A stretch of DNA of 64,000 nt, taken from Rheinheimera sp. A13L (GTDB lineage Bacteria > Pseudomonadota > Gammaproteobacteria > Enterobacterales > Alteromonadaceae). The notes under the pieces are model-generated. The model had not been told where the DNA came from, searched no databases, and saw only the letters and a list, made by a program, of their open reading frames with translations. The stretch covers positions 52,648 through 116,647 of the forward strand of contig NZ_AFHI01000010.1 in assembly GCF_000217935.1 (NCBI RefSeq), read 5' to 3'. A program made the position numbers and the translations under genes. Shown in pieces: positions 61,781 to 64,000 of the stretch. Each line of letters starts with the position of its first letter. Position 1 is the stretch's first letter.

Positions 61781-63032
61781 TTTTGCGCAAAAACTGCTGA
61801 ATAATAGTCTGGCTCATGGTCTGAACTTCGGCTCGCGCTGGCTGCTGAATCTGGTGGTGGCGCGACAACTGCTGGCCACTGACTTTGGTGTCTTCAGTTA
61901 TGTCTATATGCTGGCCAATTTGTTTTTCCCTACCATAGCTTTTGGCGTCAGCTTTTACCTGATCCATTATTCAGCGAGACAGCAACACATCAGCTTGTTG
62001 TTTAACAGCCTGGTGCTGAGTTTTATGGTGTTTTTGTTGTTATGCCTCGGCGTCGTCGCTATCGACTATTGGATCAACGACAGCGTGCCTTATTACCTGT
62101 ACCTGCTGAGTTTACTGATAGGCCTGGTTTGGGCTGTCAGTCAGGCGATATTTTGTTATCTCAAAGGCCGGCAGCAGTTTTTTGTCGAAGTAAAATCACA
62201 GTTTGTTGGCGCTCTGAGTTTGCTGGTGGTGGTGGGTTTGCTATTCGGCAAAGTGATCACTGAACTGGACGCTATGCTCGAAGCTGTGCTGGTTGCGAGT
62301 GTATTGCCTGTGCTGATGGGATTGAATGTGCTCTGGCCTGAGCTGAAAGCTGGTGTTGGCCCTTATCTGCGTAATTTCAGCCACTACTTTGGCTGGCAGG
62401 ATATAAGGCAGCGTTTGCATTTTGCTTTGCATGATGTTTTTGCCATTATTATGAGCAATATTCCTTTTATTTTTCTGGCGTTATTCAGCACCTTACTGGC
62501 GCTTGGACAGTTCAGAAAACTCTTTATTTTGTTTATGCCTATTACCTTATTGCCGGTGATTTTTTCGCAGGTGTTTTTAAGTCGTTTAAGCCGTCTGACG
62601 GATCTGGGCACTAAGTTGCAGTTTTTCCGTAAGGTATTCCTCTTTACTTTACCGCTATTGTCTTTGCCTTATGTGTTGATGTGGCCAGTAGGAGATTGGT
62701 TGTATCAGCAGTCCTTTAATGAAACTTTGGATCCGGAACATCTGTTGATGTTGCATCTGGTATTAGCGACGTTGTGGATCACCTTGCTGAAAACCTATTT
62801 TGAAGTGCTGCTGACTTCATTAGGAGCCAACCACTATAAAGCCATGCTGGTCACTTTCGCTGTGGTGTTCACGGCGCTGACTTACTGCTGGTTTAACTAT
62901 CAGTTGACAGTCGAATTAACTGCCTGGTTGTTTCTTGCAGGGAATCTTTTGATTACTTTACTGCTGGCGACTGCTTGTCTTTGGCAAATAAGGCTTCAAC
63001 AAAAAGGTCCAACGCAAAGTAAGGCTGGTTAA
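61767..63032 (+). CDS. oligosaccharide flippase (Wzx/MATE-like) 2
   Basis: 421 residues, about 12 membrane helices, with LNFGSRWLLNLVVARQLLATDFGVFSYVYMLANL at the start, typical of the polysaccharide flippase family. It overlaps the Wzy-like gene by 14 bases and has its own GACGGAG site. It lies in the same unit as Wzz and Wzy, so it is the likelier partner of that polymer; the first flippase (54342-55658) may serve another product or the same one. Confidence 0.88.
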   Translation: MLRSDFAQKLLNNSLAHGLNFGSRWLLNLVVARQLLATDFGVFSYVYMLANLFFPTIAFGVSFYLIHYSARQQHISLLFNSLVLSFMVFLLLCLGVVAIDYWINDSVPYYLYLLSLLIGLVWAVSQAIFCYLKGRQQFFVEVKSQFVGALSLLVVVGLLFGKVITELDAMLEAVLVASVLPVLMGLNVLWPELKAGVGPYLRNFSHYFGWQDIRQRLHFALHDVFAIIMSNIPFIFLALFSTLLALGQFRKLFILFMPITLLPVIFSQVFLSRLSRLTDLGTKLQFFRKVFLFTLPLLSLPYVLMWPVGDWLYQQSFNETLDPEHLLMLHLVLATLWITLLKTYFEVLLTSLGANHYKAMLVTFAVVFTALTYCWFNYQLTVELTAWLFLAGNLLITLLLATACLWQIRLQQKGPTQSKAG

Positions 63033-63087
63033 GTAACAGCTTGGCTTGTGCTATGGTTAACTTCAGATCTGTTGAAATATCGATGGG

Positions 63088-63948
63088 GTGGCTGTGTATA
63101 AAATTGTGATCATCGCAGCCTTGTTCTGCTGTCAGAGTCTTGGTGCCGCACAAATAACCTGGCTCAAAACAGACTGGCCGCCTCATCAAATCACCACTGG
63201 TGTTTATCAGGATCAGGGCACTTTTGATGTGCTGCACAAGTTGTTGATCACAGAACTGCCGCATCTGACCCACCAGACCAAAGTGGTTAATTTGCCCAGA
63301 CTGGAACAGGCTTTTCTGCAAAATAAGTACAGTGTGTGTACCTTTGGTTCTATTTTCACCGAAAAAAGAGCACAGACCCGTTGGTATTCTAAGGCTGTGA
63401 CTGTACTTCCGGGTTTAGCTGTGCATTTCCGGACTTCTGCGGTAGTGCAACAGCATGTTGCCATGCAGGACGACGGCAGTATAGATATGCGTCAACTGGC
63501 ACAAGATAAAACACTGCTTGGTGCTTATCAGCCCAACCGTTTTTATCCGGCCTCTGTGATGGATGCGACTCAATACGCTAACTTTATTCCTCATGAGTTT
63601 ACCAGCGAGGTAAATGCTGCTGCACTGCTGTTATCAAAGCGGGTTGACTATGTGGTGGAATATCCGGAGCGCATGGCGTTTTATCTGAAAGATTACCCAC
63701 AAAAAGTGCAGATCCAAAGCAGGGCAGTAGAGGATGCTTCACCTTTTGTGGTGTCGCACATCACCTGTAACAAAAGTCCGAAAGGGCAGCAGTTGATCGC
63801 TGAGATAAACAAAGCACTGAGGCTGTTGTGGCAAAAACCAGAATACAAAACGGCGATGTTCAGTTGGGTGGATGAAGACAACATCACCAGACTGGAAAAG
63901 ATTTATCAGGATTTTCAGCAAGGGTCTGCGGCAAAAACTAAACCTTAA
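63088..63948 (+). CDS. periplasmic solute-binding protein (TIGR02285-like)
   Basis: 286 residues with a signal peptide (about 1-21, ending LGAAQ). The mature protein begins ITWLKTDWPPHQI, and has NLPRLEQAFLQNKYSVCTFGSIF and later EFTSEVNAAALLLSKRVDYVVEYPERM. This is the class of SBP-like proteins common in marine gammaproteobacteria with polar or aromatic ligands. No transporter gene is near. GTG 63088 or GTG 63094 could be the start. No link with the polysaccharide genes upstream is evident. Confidence 0.8.
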   Translation: MAVYKIVIIAALFCCQSLGAAQITWLKTDWPPHQITTGVYQDQGTFDVLHKLLITELPHLTHQTKVVNLPRLEQAFLQNKYSVCTFGSIFTEKRAQTRWYSKAVTVLPGLAVHFRTSAVVQQHVAMQDDGSIDMRQLAQDKTLLGAYQPNRFYPASVMDATQYANFIPHEFTSEVNAAALLLSKRVDYVVEYPERMAFYLKDYPQKVQIQSRAVEDASPFVVSHITCNKSPKGQQLIAEINKALRLLWQKPEYKTAMFSWVDEDNITRLEKIYQDFQQGSAAKTKP

Positions 63949-64000
63949 GTGTTAGCTCCAGCATCCAATTGCACAACATAAAAGGCCGGTGATAGCACCG

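Overview
The window reads as chromosomal DNA of a marine or freshwater gammaproteobacterium of the Alteromonadales/Rheinheimera type. This is inferred from gene content only: YfbV, a VC2046/SO_2500-like protein, DUF3581, YchJ, a SulA-like SOS protein, RecBCD, many multidomain response regulators and several TonB or periplasmic nutrient proteins. Coding density is high, spacers are AT-rich and Shine-Dalgarno sites are ordinary. No species name can be proved from the sequence.

Layout. 1-2.8 kb is a leftward operon: a degenerate PTS EIIA-like protein, an ArsC/Spx-like reductase, dapE, an M15 peptidase and the start of a small membrane protein. 3.4-11.4 kb holds housekeeping genes (yfbV, a CbiM-like permease, xthA, a YgjP-type metallopeptidase, deoC, a response regulator with a TPR-like region, tRNA-Tyr, ychJ, and a sulA-like gene with two overlapping LexA boxes). 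11.7-15.5 kb has an EAL-CBS-GGDEF protein, DUF3581, YciI and a solute-binding protein. 15.6-21.5 kb carries a lodB-lodA type quinone-cofactor oxidase pair divergent from a TonB receptor.

21.7-31.9 kb is the accessory region. From about 23.5 to 27.8 kb, short same-strand genes of mostly unknown function are separated by palindromic spacers with the layout of integron attC sites. Two sites are good and four are degenerate, and the last ones recur every 395-505 bp. No integrase is visible, so this looks like a cluster of attC sites lacking an integrase (CALIN). It is followed by an AraC-type regulator with DUF2306 and MipA genes, then a RES-toxin remnant and a Phd/ParE toxin-antitoxin pair.

32.0-41.1 kb is recC-recB-recD. 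41.1-52.1 kb is a signalling hub of seven genes: a hybrid kinase, REC-HDOD, REC-GGDEF*-EAL and HTH-REC on one strand, and REC-HD-GYP*, a FIST-domain (NosP-like) protein and a kinase on the other. Two of the c-di-GMP domains have lost catalytic residues. 52.1-63.0 kb is a surface polysaccharide locus (WecA-like initiator, two flippases, pyruvyl transferase, nitroreductase-like protein, three glycosyltransferases, Wzz-like and Wzy-like proteins). The window ends with another periplasmic solute-binding protein.
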